The notes: generated by a model from the letters alone, not told the origin. A DNA stretch of 64,000 nt from Acholoe squamosa (GCA_949317995.1 OX439047.1:33704950-33768949), one strand, 5' to 3'; counted from the first letter of the stretch, positions 44,101 to 56,372 are shown. Translations and numbers: made by a program.

Positions 44101-44440
44101 CATTCTTTGAGGTGACAAAAGCGGTTTGTCTTGCTGCCCAGGCCTAATGAAGCCTGGACGCTGGCCGAGGGCGAGTGGTGGAAAGGGTGGATGTAGAAGG
44201 GGTTGAGGCCCTGGGTGCTGATGTTTATCTTGATCCTAGGCTCTGTGAAGAGGACAGGGGGTGCGCTTTGTCCTGGGCTTGTTAGGGAACCTTTGGTGTG
44301 CGTCTGATGTGAATCTCAATGAGACGGTGCGCATCACCTCATCTAGATGAAAGAGATGCTACCTCTGCTCGGCGCCGCCGTCGTTCTGTGACTCCTAGTC
44401 TAGAGAGGTTCCTCTGAAACCCTCCCATTTGTAGCTCACT

Positions 44441-44590
44441 GTGCCTCTTCCTTTCTCTACCTATGTCAATCTGCCTCTCTGACCCCCTCCTTCCCTCCTT
44501 CTTTCCCTCCCTTCTTCCCTCCCTCCCTTCCTCTCTCTCTCTTCCTCCCTCCCTCTCTTTCTTCCTCTCTCCCTCTCTCTCCACCAAGGT
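44441..44590. repeat. Polypyrimidine (CTTCCCTCC)n tract
   Basis: About 150 bases of C/T on the plus strand; the reading frames across it are compositional. Confidence 0.95.
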
Positions 44591-44602
44591 CTACCTATCT
44601 AA

Positions 44603-44909
44603 GGGAGTGATCATTTTTTTAACTACAGGAGGGAGCTGGTGGATTTGAGGGAGGGCAAAATTTTTTCAACCCCTTGACTGGGGGGGGGCAGAATTTTTTC
44701 AATCCCTCAGATGAGGGGGGTCAAAATAATTTCACCTCTTTTCAGTGGAAAACCCTGTGCGTTACTAAAGGCTAAAAGGGCACATTCGCCCCTTATGGGG
44801 GGTCAAAAAATATTTATACCCTCAAGAAGGGGTCGAAATTTTTTTCGCATGTCCGCGCGCAAACCGACCAGTCCCCCCCCCCCCGTGTTGTTAAAAAATG
44901 ATCACTTTC
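44603..44909. mobile_element. Harbinger-like MITE, copy 2
   Basis: GGGAGTGATCATTTTTTTAAC ends with TAA at both borders (44600-44602, 44910-44912). Same orientation and internal G-run/AAAATTTT plan as copy 1. 307 bp. Confidence 0.85.
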
Positions 44910-44914
44910 TAAGT

Positions 44915-45700
44915 ATATATCTTACCCCCCAGGATCTTACCATGGACCTATAACGTCCACGATCTTACTATCTACTAGTATCTGTATAAAATATCAGTCT
45001 ATAGTGCATAGACCTCTCTATGTGGATTTTGGCCTGCTGATTCAATGTCTCTGTAAATGGTGGATCTATAGGGGACGCATTATGAATTTGAGCTTCTGAA
45101 AATAGAGTTATACATCATAAGGACGCATTGATGAAAATAGATGATACCCACTTGGCATAAAAGCGTTGTTTTGTTGTGTTGTTGTTTTTTGTTGTTTTTT
45201 AACATTAAAAAACTTTTTATTGGTTTCCCTATTGGTTATTTGGTTGAAAATTGGTTTAAAAAAGACGTTTAAAAACTTCTTTTTTTTGCCAAGAAGGTAT
45301 TTACTGTGGGCTGATAAAGAAGTGGGGGGAGGGGGTCATTCCACTATACCATGGAAACAACTATAATTTCACACATGCTTTCATATATATCACTTTCGGA
45401 ATAATGCTGACTTTGAGACAGTTTAAATAATTGACTTTAAATAATTATGTTCGTAGGTAGAAAGGTAGAAAGTCTCCGCCTGTAGGTACCTCCCTGTATA
45501 TAGCACAACAACATGTTTGACAACACAATGGTATGTATAATAGGTTATGTGTACAGCTGTTATAATTTTTATATCTCACCTAGCCATACATATTCATAAC
45601 TACATTTGATGTGGTCCATAAATGGGTTACCATAGTGTCAGAGTGTAACATCAGGTCACAGTATGCACACACAGTTATCACCTTTTCACACAGACGCAGA
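44915..45700. other. No gene seen
   Basis: AT-rich with a TTGTTGTTTT run near 45,165-45,205; no supported exon. Confidence 0.5.
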
Positions 45701-45712
45701 AAGGCAAGTGAG

Positions 45713-45804
45713 CCCGGGATAGCTCAGTTGGTAGAGCGGAGGACTGTAGTGGTCTCACATACACCTGACATCCTTAGGTCGCTGGTTGACTCCGGCTCGC
45801 GGGA
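45713..45804 (+). tRNA. tRNA-Tyr(GTA)-like gene with intron, probably a pseudogene
   Basis: TAGCTCAGTTGGTAGAGCGG (D arm, A box) and GGACTGTAG place the anticodon GTA at 45746-45748. About 20 bases of intron (TGGTCTCACATACACCTGAC) follow before ATCCTTAGGTCGCTGG, as in animal tRNA-Tyr genes. Two defects: the T loop reads TTGACT, one base short, with the C of the B box TTC missing; and the acceptor stem CCCGGGA/TCGCGGG has one G-G mismatch. It may be a pseudogene, or the missing base may be an assembly error. Confidence 0.82.
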
Positions 45805-45809
45805 TACTC

Positions 45810-46550
45810 ACAAACGTTTTAGGTCTAGTTTCACACAGACTCGGACAGTTGGAAATACCTGGATTTGTCTAGAACAAAGTTAGTTCGATTTTTTTTGCTA
45901 GAACTAGAAGTAACGACCATAGGCCTACATATTTTCCGAAAAATACATGATTACAAACTGGAATTTGATCCAGATGTGATAATGCATGAGATTGCATTCT
46001 TATCAAATTTAGGTGTGCCCAAATACTTAAGAGTGTATTTGACTGTATTGTATGTACAAACTAGTGTGGAAATCTAGACAAGGAATGTTGGAGTTGACTG
46101 GTGAATAGTTGGTGTTTGGTCTAAACTGATATTATCATTACTTGAAGTGTGCAAAATAAATGAAGTTCCTTATTATACCCTTCACCCACTAATTTCAGAT
46201 TTCATTATTTTTTGCAATCTCTGTTTTTAGTCGGAATATCAGACAGGTGCCTAGATCTAGATCTTTTACACAGAAGTGAAGTAGCAGGGGTATAGCAGAA
46301 ATAAAAATACATGTATACCAGCCAATTGTAGTATAGGACTAGGAGAGAACCAAAATTTGTCAGCCTTGCAATACAGCAGAGACCCAATCATTGTACTAGC
46401 AAAATGCAAAACAGGAGAGAATCAAAATGTGCTAGCCAATTGTAATACAGGAGACATGCTGTATAGAACCAAAATGTGCCTGCCAATGCAGTAGCGCCCC
46501 CCCCCCCAAACACACACACACACACGCACAGGAAAGAAGCGGGATAAAGA
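45810..46550. other. No gene seen
   Basis: A run of loosely repeated words (GCCAATTGTA, ACAGGAGA.AAACCAAAATGTG) lies at about 46,315-46,480; no ORF of note. Confidence 0.5.
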
Positions 46551-46555
46551 ACTAA

Positions 46556-46878
46556 GGGAGTGATCATTTTTTAACAACAGGGGGGGCTGGTGGGATTGTG
46601 CGCAGACACGCGAAAAAAATTTCAGCCCCCCCTCTCGAGTGGGTAAAATTTTTTCGACCCCCCCATAAGGGACAAAAATCGCGCGCGAACGTCCCCTTTT
46701 AGCCTATAGTAACGCGCAGGGTTTTCCACTGAAAACAGGTGAAATTATTTTGACCCCCCCCCCATCAGAGGTGTTGAAAAAATTCTGACCCCCCCCCCCC
46801 GTCAAGGGGTTGAAAAAATTCTGACCCCCCCTCAAACCCACCAGCCCCCCCCCCTGTTGTTAGAAAATGATCACTCCC
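46556..46878. mobile_element. Harbinger-like MITE, copy 3 (inverted)
   Basis: GGGAGTGATCATTTTTTAAC ends, TAA at 46553-46555 and 46879-46881. The interior is in reverse orientation relative to copies 1 and 2. 323 bp. Confidence 0.87.
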
Positions 46879-47262
46879 TAATATGCACCAGTCCATTTAT
46901 GGATATATAAACCCGTTGCAGTTACAGGAAATCTTTCAAAAACCGAAAGTGTACCAGCCAAGTGGAGGCCGTGAAACATCCGGGTACGTACAAACGCCAC
47001 CTGGTGGGTGGTGGACGTAGAATGGGACGATGGTAGGCTCTAGGGGACCAGCTTACAAATTGGATTGCTTATCACAGGGAATCAAACGTGCTCCGCCCCA
47101 ACTCGCAGCTTCCTCATCTACATCCGACGCAACATGCTAGAAAGCCCGAGGGCAGAAAGAAAACAAAAAGGGATTTAATCTCTCTCGACCGTGCAGTGCA
47201 GGTCGGTCCCAGGTCCTATTTGTCTGATCATCCTCTGCGCATGCCTTCTAATAGCCTTCTGG

Positions 47263-47292
47263 TCTCGCGAGGAAGCTACCGAGTCTCGCGAG
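47263..47292. promoter_or_regulatory. Paired TCTCGCGAG motifs
   Basis: TCTCGCGAG occurs at 47263-47271 and 47284-47292, start to start 21 bases (two helical turns), in a CG-rich stretch from about 47,200 to 47,320. The TCTCGCGAGA palindrome is a known animal core-promoter element. No transcript could be inferred. Confidence 0.45.
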
Positions 47293-47299
47293 TCCACCG

Positions 47300-49080
47300 G
47301 GTTTGGGCGGGAGGCTATTGTTGTCGAAAGGGGTTTATAACTGTGAGTGAGTTGCGAGGGGGGTGGGGGGGGGGGTGGGGGAAGGGGGTCCAAGGCATTT
47401 GCCTTTTTTGAAGTTCACAGCCCTTTATTTGATATCATTTTTGTCCGTTGTGAGGGGGTTCCTGATGGTGGCAAAAATAATGAATTCAAATTCAAGTGTT
47501 CAACTCTGAAGATGGTTCTCTGAAGGGAATGGGTATTGGATTTATGCTGAGTGTGGGCTTTTTGCCCAGCAGGGGTCAGAGGAGGCATGAATATTTGCAA
47601 GAGATGAAAGATCACCAGCTCCCCATTGAGATGCTCGGGAGCCACTCTACTGGGGAGAGACAGACCCAGGCAAAAACACAGTCAGTGGATTGATTACATT
47701 TGAGCTCCTGGGCCAAGTGCGAAATGAGATAACAGAGCCCTGATGTACATGCTGATAAGAATGATAATAACCAAGAGGATAAAAACACATCACAAAATGG
47801 CACAGACAGCTCTTTCTGTGAAGCTTCTCAATAATTCTGATCGTGATTGGAATTATGATTTACTTTATATTGTTTCCCACACACAACTTTTCGCGGAGCA
47901 GCGCTATCATATTTTATAATTATTTATCTGTCACGATATACGTTCAACATGGGTAGAATCTGAGGGAGCTAGAAGAGAAACTTTGTACAAAAGGATTATA
48001 ATCAATAAACGTAATTATACCTGTTTTGATTTTCCAGTAAATCTATGAGCCTATATGGTAGAAAAGCATCCATATAGCAAGTAATTAGCCTATGCTGATT
48101 GTTTGTTTGGTTTATTTAAAAAAAGGGGGGAAAAGAATATATTCCCTGTATACCTATAAGCTGCAATTAGCGACGCCAGATCATCAGCCAATCTTATTGA
48201 TAAATTCAAGTGTTGTGATTGTCTTTTCTTAGACAATGACGTTATATTCAAATGTATCTTTTTCTATCCTATTAAAAGTATTCTGAAACAATCACAGCAT
48301 TGATAACAGCTAGACCGTCAATACACCATACGCAACCCTCAATGCACCAACCTCTAGGCTCTGGTTTATTTTAGCGAACACTTTTAGGAAATATTGATGT
48401 TAGGAGAATTTTTCCTCCTGCATCTGCTAAGATCTTCCGAGCCGATAGAATACGAGTTTCCACCATCCACGCACTCGATATGGATGCCGTCTTAATTGGA
48501 CCATTCATTAATAAGTCGTTGACTGAATCTTGGCACTAATTAAAAGCCGATAGAGGGATTAAAACCAGGCACTACCTTTCAGCGTGGAGAGATAATGAAC
48601 TGCCGAGTAAGGAGTGTGCAGGCGAGCGTCATCTTTGCGTAGGAATTTGTAACCACAGATATTGAGTCAGAGAGAACTACTTTTTATGTCGATCGTTTCA
48701 TAGACATTATTCTATACAATTCAAGTTGACTACCGAGCCTAATTATCATGGTTATTTGAGAATATGATATCTGCTGTCGTTCAGGAATTTCAGGCGCACA
48801 TTGGGCCCATTCTCTGTTGTTGCCATCGTCAGGAAGGGAATAAATCCCATAGCCATTCAAATTCGTAATGTATTATTCACATAATGTATACATGCTAAAA
48901 TTAGAAGACCGGCTGTGGTTTTGCTTCGTGAGATACGTTTACATTTAATTTAATTAAGGACCTACGTACACCTATAGGTCCACCAGGTATTTTCCATATC
49001 ATATATACCTTTGATTGATCACTAGAAAGAGACTATAACAATAACGTTATAAAGCGTTGTTTACCATTGATATGACATTT
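47300..49080. other. No gene seen; candidate conserved noncoding stretch
   Basis: 47,880-48,960 lacks repeats and long ORFs. 48,400-48,600 carries several homeodomain-type sites (TTAATTGG, TAATTAAA, GGATTAAA). It could be a regulatory element, which only cross-species comparison can show. Confidence 0.35.
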
Positions 49081-49139
49081 TCACCTACCCAGCAAATTGT
49101 CGTGATTCCTTGTCAACCTGTGTGAAGTGGCTCACACAT

Positions 49140-49742
49140 GTCGCTAGATGGAACACGACGTCGCTATAGCACAAGATCACCAGGAATAGCAATGGTGGTG
49201 ATCACATGGCCTCAGCTCAGATGGCGAGGATGGTGATCACTCAGACTAACTAGGGATGGCGACGCAGGTGATCACTCACCTCGCTAGATGAAACACGCAC
49301 CTCGTCATAGTGCATGTTCACCAGGGATGGCGAAATGAGTGATCACTCATCCTCACCAGGGATGGCGTCATGAGTGATCACTCATCCTCACCAGGGATGG
49401 CGACATGAGTGATCACTCACTTCGCTAGATGAGACGCACGCCACGTCATAACGCATGTTCACCGCAGATGGCAAGGATCGTGATCATTCACACTCACGGA
49501 GGATGGTCACTCAGGTGATCATTCATCTCACTAGATGAAACGCACACCATGCCATAATGCACGTTCACCACAGTTGGCGAGGATCATGATGACTCACACT
49601 CACCAGGGATGGCAAAGCGGTTGATCACTCACCTCGCTAGATGAAATGCGCACCACGTCATAGCGCAGGTTCACCATGGATGGCGAGAGTGGTGATCACT
49701 CAGACTCACCAGTGATGGTGATGCTGGTGATCACTCATCTTG
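49140..49742. repeat. Minisatellite 1 of the TIR element
   Basis: Five units of about 105-142 bp, each with TCGCTAGATGAAAC.CGCAC, GTTCACCAGGGATGGCGA and GTGATCACTCA; a 32-bp subunit (TCACCAGGGATGGCGACATG...) is further duplicated near 49,320-49,430. Confidence 0.88.
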
Positions 49743-50115
49743 TTAGATAAAAAGCTCATGATCATCGACATTAGTAATCATGCAGCCTCACATCTGCCAG
49801 ATCAATGTATGTTTTGCCAGAGAAGGTATTGCCATATGTATCTTCCCTCTTACCACAGACAAGGTGTTCATGTAGATACTTCCTTATGTATGTTTCCTGT
49901 AACCAGAGAAAAGGTGTTTATGGATAGTTGCTTTTATTTTAGAGATACCTCTATCTAAATTCAATTGATATTTTCTCTATATAATCTTGTTTGATTCAAC
50001 CCTGAAGTATTACATGAAAATCAGTGTGCAACGAAGCACATTTGATAAGTATGGGACTTATACTTCATGCCCACACTTCCTAGATAGGCTACATGTTGAA
50101 CAGTGGTGCTGTCTC

Positions 50116-50610
50116 AACAACTTTGGCAATGGTGGTGATAAGTTGCCATTCTGAGTGAGAGTGAGTGACAGATGATGCAATCCTCAGAGAGCATTGACTT
50201 GGAGTGACACAAATTCACGCATTGAGTGAGACAAAGGCTGGCAATGGTGGTGATAAGTTGCCATTCTGAGTGAGAGTGAGTGACAGATGATGCAATCCTT
50301 AGAGAGCATTGACATTGAGTGACATAAGTTCACGCATTGAGTGAGACCAATGTTGGCAATGGTAGTGATAAGTCGCCATTTTGTGTGAGAGTTGATGCCA
50401 GTGGCACGGGAGTGGTACATAATCACACAGTGAGTCAGATCCATGTTGGTGATGCTTGTGATAAGCCGCCATGCCTTGTGAGGGATGACAAGGGGTGGCA
50501 CATACTCATGCAGTGAGTGAGATCATGTTGGTGACTGTTGTGATAAATTGCCATGCCATGTGAGACTGACACACAGTGGCGAAAGATGACGCAGTGAGTT
50601 ATCACTCAAA
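50116..50610. repeat. Minisatellite 2 of the TIR element
   Basis: Four or five units of about 80-115 bp with TTGGCAATGGTGGTGATAAG, TTGCCATTCTGAGTGAGAGT and CACGCATTGAGTGAGA; the first two are nearly identical. Confidence 0.85.
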
Positions 50611-50689
50611 AAGGAGTCACCATTGATGACCAATCATGGCAACAGATAACGAAAATTTGCTGGGTAATATGTGGCCAGGTGAGAGAAAA

Positions 50690-51250
50690 CATACCTCCTG
50701 GGGGGAATGGCTTTTTAAGGTTTCAGTTATCGGCTTTAAAATGAGATATCTTGGGCTAAAATATCCCTGGTAGTTTTGCTGAAATTGCTTGTCAAACATG
50801 GGTTGGTGTGTACAACTGAAAATAGTAAAATGAGCTCCTAATGCATTATATACTATCACAAACACTAATAATGCAAAAAATACAGTTTTGTGGAAAAATA
50901 ACCAAAGAAATTGTGATGTTTTTGTCATAAAATTGGTTCTAGAGGGATTTGTTTTAGCTCTGTTTAAAGTTCTGGGTTCCTGAAGGAATTTCAAAAAAAG
51001 GTTTGTGGCAAAAATTCCTAATTGGAATAGGGGAGTGGTTTCTATGGCAACCAGAAATTGCCTTATCTACTTATCTACCAATTTTCTATGTTTCCATGAC
51101 AACCAACATTCCAAAAATGGAACATTTTCAGTGGAGATGGAATGATTTAAGCATACCACTGGATTCCTTATCAAAAATTGGTCTAAAACTTTTTTTAGCA
51201 TATTTTTCAGTGTTTTACCCATATACTGCCCCCTGGTGACCAAAGCCAGT
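50690..51250. repeat. Repeat related to the 34.1-kb TIR element, inverted
   Basis: Ends in TACTGCCCCCTGGTGACCAAAGCC and contains TTCTATGGCAACCAGAA and TTCCATGACAACC, echoing the 34.1-kb repeat. Ends are not well defined. Confidence 0.4.
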
Positions 51251-54200
51251 ACTTACGCCCCCCACCCCCCCGGAGCCACATATAGGCTTTAAGAACACAC
51301 ATACATTTTAATGTGGAAATCCCTGCCTTTCAACTTAGACAAACGGTATAATGTTTTTCTATATTAAAGATTTCAACGACCTGATCTGTCCGCCTTTGAC
51401 CTGATGAGGCTAGATCAAGACAGGTTTTGTTTAAGGTCATTTAGAAATATCTGGTCAATGAATATCATCAAAACGATTTTAGTTTGATGTGGAAATTCTT
51501 CAGATTTCATAAACCCAGCCCCCCCCCCGTATGCCTACTTAATTTTTATTTAAGGAATTTGGCTAAGCTATATATACCAGTTCCTTTCACTGCAGCCCAC
51601 TGCAGATATCCGAGATACACCTTCTTGGGCCGGTCCTAACTCCATCGTCTCTTTATCAATCCGGACTTTATAAGAGGCTCTTCCCATGACATAACACCAA
51701 TCAAAACACCGATAGATCTACCCCATCAATCCAGATAATCCGGACCAAATATCTCTTGTAGCGATCCTAGAGACGCTGTCAAATTGTCTTCCGGTCCCGT
51801 GAATTCTCGTGAACGGCGACAAAGGTAGCTGTATTTACAGCAGCTTCTGATGGAGAGTGGGGAAAATATGACGATCGATCTCCACCCTAAGCCTGGCTGC
51901 TTTGACTGCCATGCGCGTGCGTCCATGAGAGCCTGACTTCCGGTGGCGACGTGCTGACGCCAGTGTCCAACCCAATCCCAAGTCTTTTGCCTACATCACC
52001 ATCCTCTCAACTGACTACGTCCCGGGACTACGTCATTACAAGGTCACCACTATGTTATCGACGTACGGCCCATAACCTTGACACGCCCCATTCCAGTCAC
52101 CTCGCGACCGATAAGAGATATAACCAATCCCCACCCCAGACACCGCCCCCTTTCTCAAAGCGGCCTGGCATTAGGGGCTATTGTCATGTAGTTCGGCGGG
52201 TCGCCGACCCCCTATAACAAAATCACCATAATGGTTCCACGGCGTAAAACCACACATCATTGATGGGGTCTTTAGCATGGTGGGATGTCGGGAGGCAAAT
52301 GTACTACATTGACAAAGAGTAAAAAGTTGCAGGATGAAGCAAGCGGGTCAAGGTCTGAAATATATGGCCACCGGTGGGTCCTGCAGGATTTAGAAAATGG
52401 GGTGGGGGGGGGGGGGCTCTGTGATATATAAACTGGTGGTAAATCCTCTATGTTTAGTTAGATTTGGGCCTTTTTTAAGAGGCAAATACACATGTATGTA
52501 CTTTAGAACTTGGAAAAGGGTGGGGGCTCCGACCCCCAGCCCCTTCCGTGGTTTAAATCCGCGACTGGAGTGTGTTTCTTAGATATTGGCTTTGGGTTCT
52601 GTCAGAGTTGCTGTTACCAAAACGGAACTGACTCATCTTAGGTACGGTAATTGAATCTCTGTTGTGTTGCTAAAAAGGTAATTTGTGAGCAATATGGTTC
52701 AGGAGTGGTCCAGGATCAGTGTGTACTTCTCAAGCAAAAACCCATCCCCAGCTAGTTCTTTCCTCCAATTCCCTGGCCTATGTAATATATAATTTGAACC
52801 CTGATGCATTTAGATGTGACCTATCATGGAACCACATCCCCCACGTTTTGCACCATTGTCTAATACAGAAAAAGTCGAATCCATTCCAGTATATGGTGCG
52901 AAAAAAGCAGGGAACTGAAAGGTGAGTTAGCTACTGTGAGAATTTAGTTCCCAATCTTTTCGAAACACCCTCCTGGTGGCAGTGTCTCTGATTGTGGTAC
53001 ATTTTTGTTTTGTATCCTAGTCCTTATGACCGTTATGTCAGGTCATTTACACATAAATCAGTGAATATCTTAAACTGGGAAGAGATCTGATATTCTTGTA
53101 GCTTTCTGTGACCACAGTGTCCCATCTGCTTTATCTAATATGCAAATCCCATGACATGAAACTGTTATATGTATCTTGTTTTTTTTCGATAAGGACAACC
53201 TCAGTCTTGACCATATTGGAATAGATCACAGACTGAGGCATTTAGGATCCTGGATGTGATCAGATGCAGAAATGCTTTACGGTACATCAGTTGCAATGCT
53301 AAATAAAGTATTGGCAGCTACTATTGGCCACTAGCTGGTCTGGAGCTGGGTCCGGCGACATACACTGATAAGAAACTGATAAGATTGGACCAGCATATCC
53401 CTGGAAGTGGGTGTTAACCAGGGACAAGGTACCCATCATGGTATGTGTTATCAGTATGTTTTACCTTAACCAGCGAAATTCAAAATGGCGGCCCCACTAG
53501 GCCTCTAGGTTGCAGTACACCAATTGACGGGAGCTGGCAGCAGGAGACACTTTTTAGCTCCGCACTGAAGGGTGTTGTACAAAGATTATTGGTCTAAAAT
53601 CTGACAGTGGGTAGGCAAACCAGGCATCAAATTAATACTTAGGGTGTATATTAATCGATTTGAGTGTTATTCAGGCTGATATTTGATGGTAAGTTGAGGG
53701 GGGTGCACTCTATTTAATTAGAGAATTTATTGAAATCATTCACTGCAAAACCCCCAAATTTGGGTATGTCCGCACTCTACGGCCAATAGCGGAAAAGTTA
53801 ATTACATTGTACCACATCTCATGGCCCTGAATTAATGGGAAAAATGTGTGCATACAAAAAAATAATAGTGCCCAGAAATGTGCATGAATATTTTATTTTT
53901 GCCAATATGCTATATAGGCCAACAGTGGAAAACTAATTAGTGTTTTGCAGCCTCCATTCCTGTATGGAGGTGGCCATCTTGAAATCAGTTTTGTAACTTG
54001 CCCTCGATGGCCATCTTGGATCTGGCAGAGGATTGTGGGTAATCTCTTGTCTTCCCCTCCACCCACAGAAAACAATGGGAACTGATAAGACTGATAAGCT
54101 GCCCCTGCCTCTATCTTAATCACTTTAAGGACCTGTCCATTTTTTTAGGTGTGAATAGAGGGGATTAGCCTGAGATGTAGGGATGGGCCATAACAGTGGT

Positions 54201-54860
54201 GGGATGGGTGAGGTCCTTCAGGAACAAACCTATAGTTTATGTCCAAAAGGACATTCTTGGCAACGGGAGCACTTGAGAGACAATACATGTAGTATGTGGT
54301 TGGCAGGTTCGAATACGGTAGTTCCAGACACACACACACAGCCCGCATGGAAACCTGCTGCACAACTTGCACAGTGGTAACGTTGTGCGGGCAATCCATG
54401 TAACCACTGATCGGAAAACTGTGATGAAGATAATTCCGTCCTGGGAGATTACTGTGATTTCAACCTCTAGAAGGGCACATCATCAGTGCCCAGTGACCCT
54501 GTATGTAAGTTGTAGGTCACCAAATGCAATCTTTTGGAAACTCTCCTCCATCGGCCCATAAATGCTCATTATACTTGTCCGGTCACCAATTGCCTGCAGT
54601 TTTATAGCTACAAGCCCGTAGTTTTCTCAAGAACGTCTTCGATATGGGCCCGGGTGGTCCACAGGACTGTTATAGGTCAATTAAGACGGGCATCATGTAT
54701 ATCACTGTAAAGACGAAATCAGCAGAAGGGAGATATTTTAGTTTTGAATTAAATGAATAAGGGAAACAAATAAGAAAGTTGAAACAATGGATTTATGTGC
54801 GGACCCGTAGCTGTCAGTGGGTTCGGGGGTAATGACTGAAAATATTCAAAGAGAACTGGA
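51250..54860. other. No gene seen
   Basis: Only short ORFs. Local points: a CG-richer stretch at 51,740-52,200, G runs at 52,400, and a CAAAATGGCGGC (YY1-type) motif at 53481-53492. No exon could be supported. Confidence 0.5.
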
Positions 54861-54866
54861 GCTTAA

Positions 54867-55578
54867 TTCAAAACATCCTGGGATCGCAACCCCAGCGATC
54901 CCAGGAGGCACATATCATAAGACCTGGCCGGTCTACCCTATCTAATGCAGTGGTTGCAGGCCTCTCAGGAATAGCAAGTCCTGGGATCACTTCACTATTC
55001 CATTTCCAGCGCTAAGATCACTGCGATCTTAGTGAAAGAATTGCATAGTGGTTTAACCTAAGTATAAGAGCACTTGAAAGAGTGAATAGCCTGCTGCATA
55101 CATATAGAGGGGGGGGGAGGGAGGACTTTGCTGAGTGTCCTTGAGGGCTCTTAGGGCTACTCATGCGTTAAGTGCACTGTAAGGTAATTCTTCCCTTCTC
55201 TCTCTCTTTGTCCTGGGGGGGGGCACAATGCTTCTAATAGGCAAGCATAAATCATAGATTCATGGGAACAACTCTTGAATACTGTACGGGGTCAACCGCA
55301 CCCTGTTCTCTTTTATTAGCCCATATGGGGATGGGGAACGATGGTATAAGCACTCTTGTGAAGAAGAGTCACTCCACAGCTATTCCTTTATTTTGGGACT
55401 CTTACCCCTGTGCCTAGTCAGTTCTTCTTGGAATAGTGTAGGAGGGCTGAGGCTAAGATCGATGCAATCTTAGTGCTGGCTAGGAAATGTGAACGCAGTC
55501 TAATCTTATGATCGCTTAATAGGATAAGGTAGAATAATTCCTAAGATCGCTGGGGTTGCGATCCCAGGATGTTTTGAA
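54867..55578. mobile_element. TTAA-flanked TIR element
   Basis: TTCAAAACATCCTGGGATCG begins at 54867 and is matched in inverted form at 55578; about 34 bases align perfectly (through CAACCCCAGCGATC). TTAA lies at both borders (54863-54866, 55579-55582), the piggyBac signature. 712 bp; no transposase. Subterminal AAGATCGC.GCGATCTT motifs repeat inside. Confidence 0.85.
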
Positions 55579-56079
55579 TTAACCTCCAGAGGCCCCTATA
55601 TCCACTGCCTGCACCTTCTTCATAGGAAATCGTTGCAGTAATATTTCCAGTCATTCGTTTGAGGATTTAATATAAAGAACAACAAATAAAGTTTGTAGAT
55701 GGGGTTATATAGACTATGACCAGAATGGTAGGGCTGAGATCGGGATATAAAGGCAGGTGTGAAAAAAGAAATGTTTTCAAGAAATTGAAGAAATGGGCAG
55801 AAGCAAGACTAACCTCAAACTGAAAAGCGGCCAAGGGTTTTCTCACATTTCTCCCTGTTATTGGACGGGTCATCTGGTAAGCAGCTTCCTTGTCCCCTGG
55901 TAGGCATACATTATAAAACATATGTATGCAATGTGCTTCTTATTTTCCACCAGTTTAACAAAGACAGTTTAGTGAGGGTATGTGAAATAAAAAGCGTCAA
56001 TTGACTTTCTGTCCTGTGTAAAAGGTTGTTTTATTGATTAAAAAAATGCCAATATAGTGGTAAGCCTGTGTCCATCCTA

Positions 56080-56370
56080 CCGTAATCTCTCGCGTATAAG
56101 GCGCAGCTCGCGTATAAGGCGCACCTAGAGTTTTAGAATATGGTCAAAAAAATTAAAAAATCATAACTTAACTTCTACTGAATGGATTTTAAAAATTTAA
56201 AAAGCTATGTGTAGCTAAAGCCCCCTGGGACTTCCTGAGCCCCAGTCTGTCATAGTATGACTTACAGGGAGTGTAACATATCAAAAGGAAGGTCTTGGTG
56301 TCCCCCTTGTGGTTCCAGGGACAACTAAAACCTCGCGTATAAGACGCGCCTTATACGCGAGAGATTACGG
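56080..56370. mobile_element. TA-flanked MITE with CGCGTATAAGGCGC ends
   Basis: CCGTAATCTCTCGCGTATAA at 56080 mirrors the end at 56370; TA at 56078-56079 and 56371-56372. The TATAAGGCGC motif is repeated at each end. 291 bp. Related in plan to 31,524-31,944 and 35,664. Confidence 0.88.
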
Positions 56371-56372
56371 TA

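Larger units (their letters stand above)
49088..50664. mobile_element. TA-flanked TIR element carrying two minisatellites
   Basis: CCCAGCAAATTGTCG at 49088 mirrors CGAAAATTTGCTGGG ending at 50664 (one difference); TA lies at both borders (49086-49087, 50665-50666). Between the ends are two different tandem arrays and a 380-bp unique middle. No transposase. Confidence 0.82.

Noticed and set aside
44339-44648. Frames over the polypyrimidine tract
   Set aside because: Low-complexity Arg/Glu/Gly or Ser/Leu/Pro translations of a simple repeat.
49140-50610. Tandem arrays as a CRISPR-like structure
   Set aside because: Units are long, variable and without unique spacers, and the sequence is eukaryotic.
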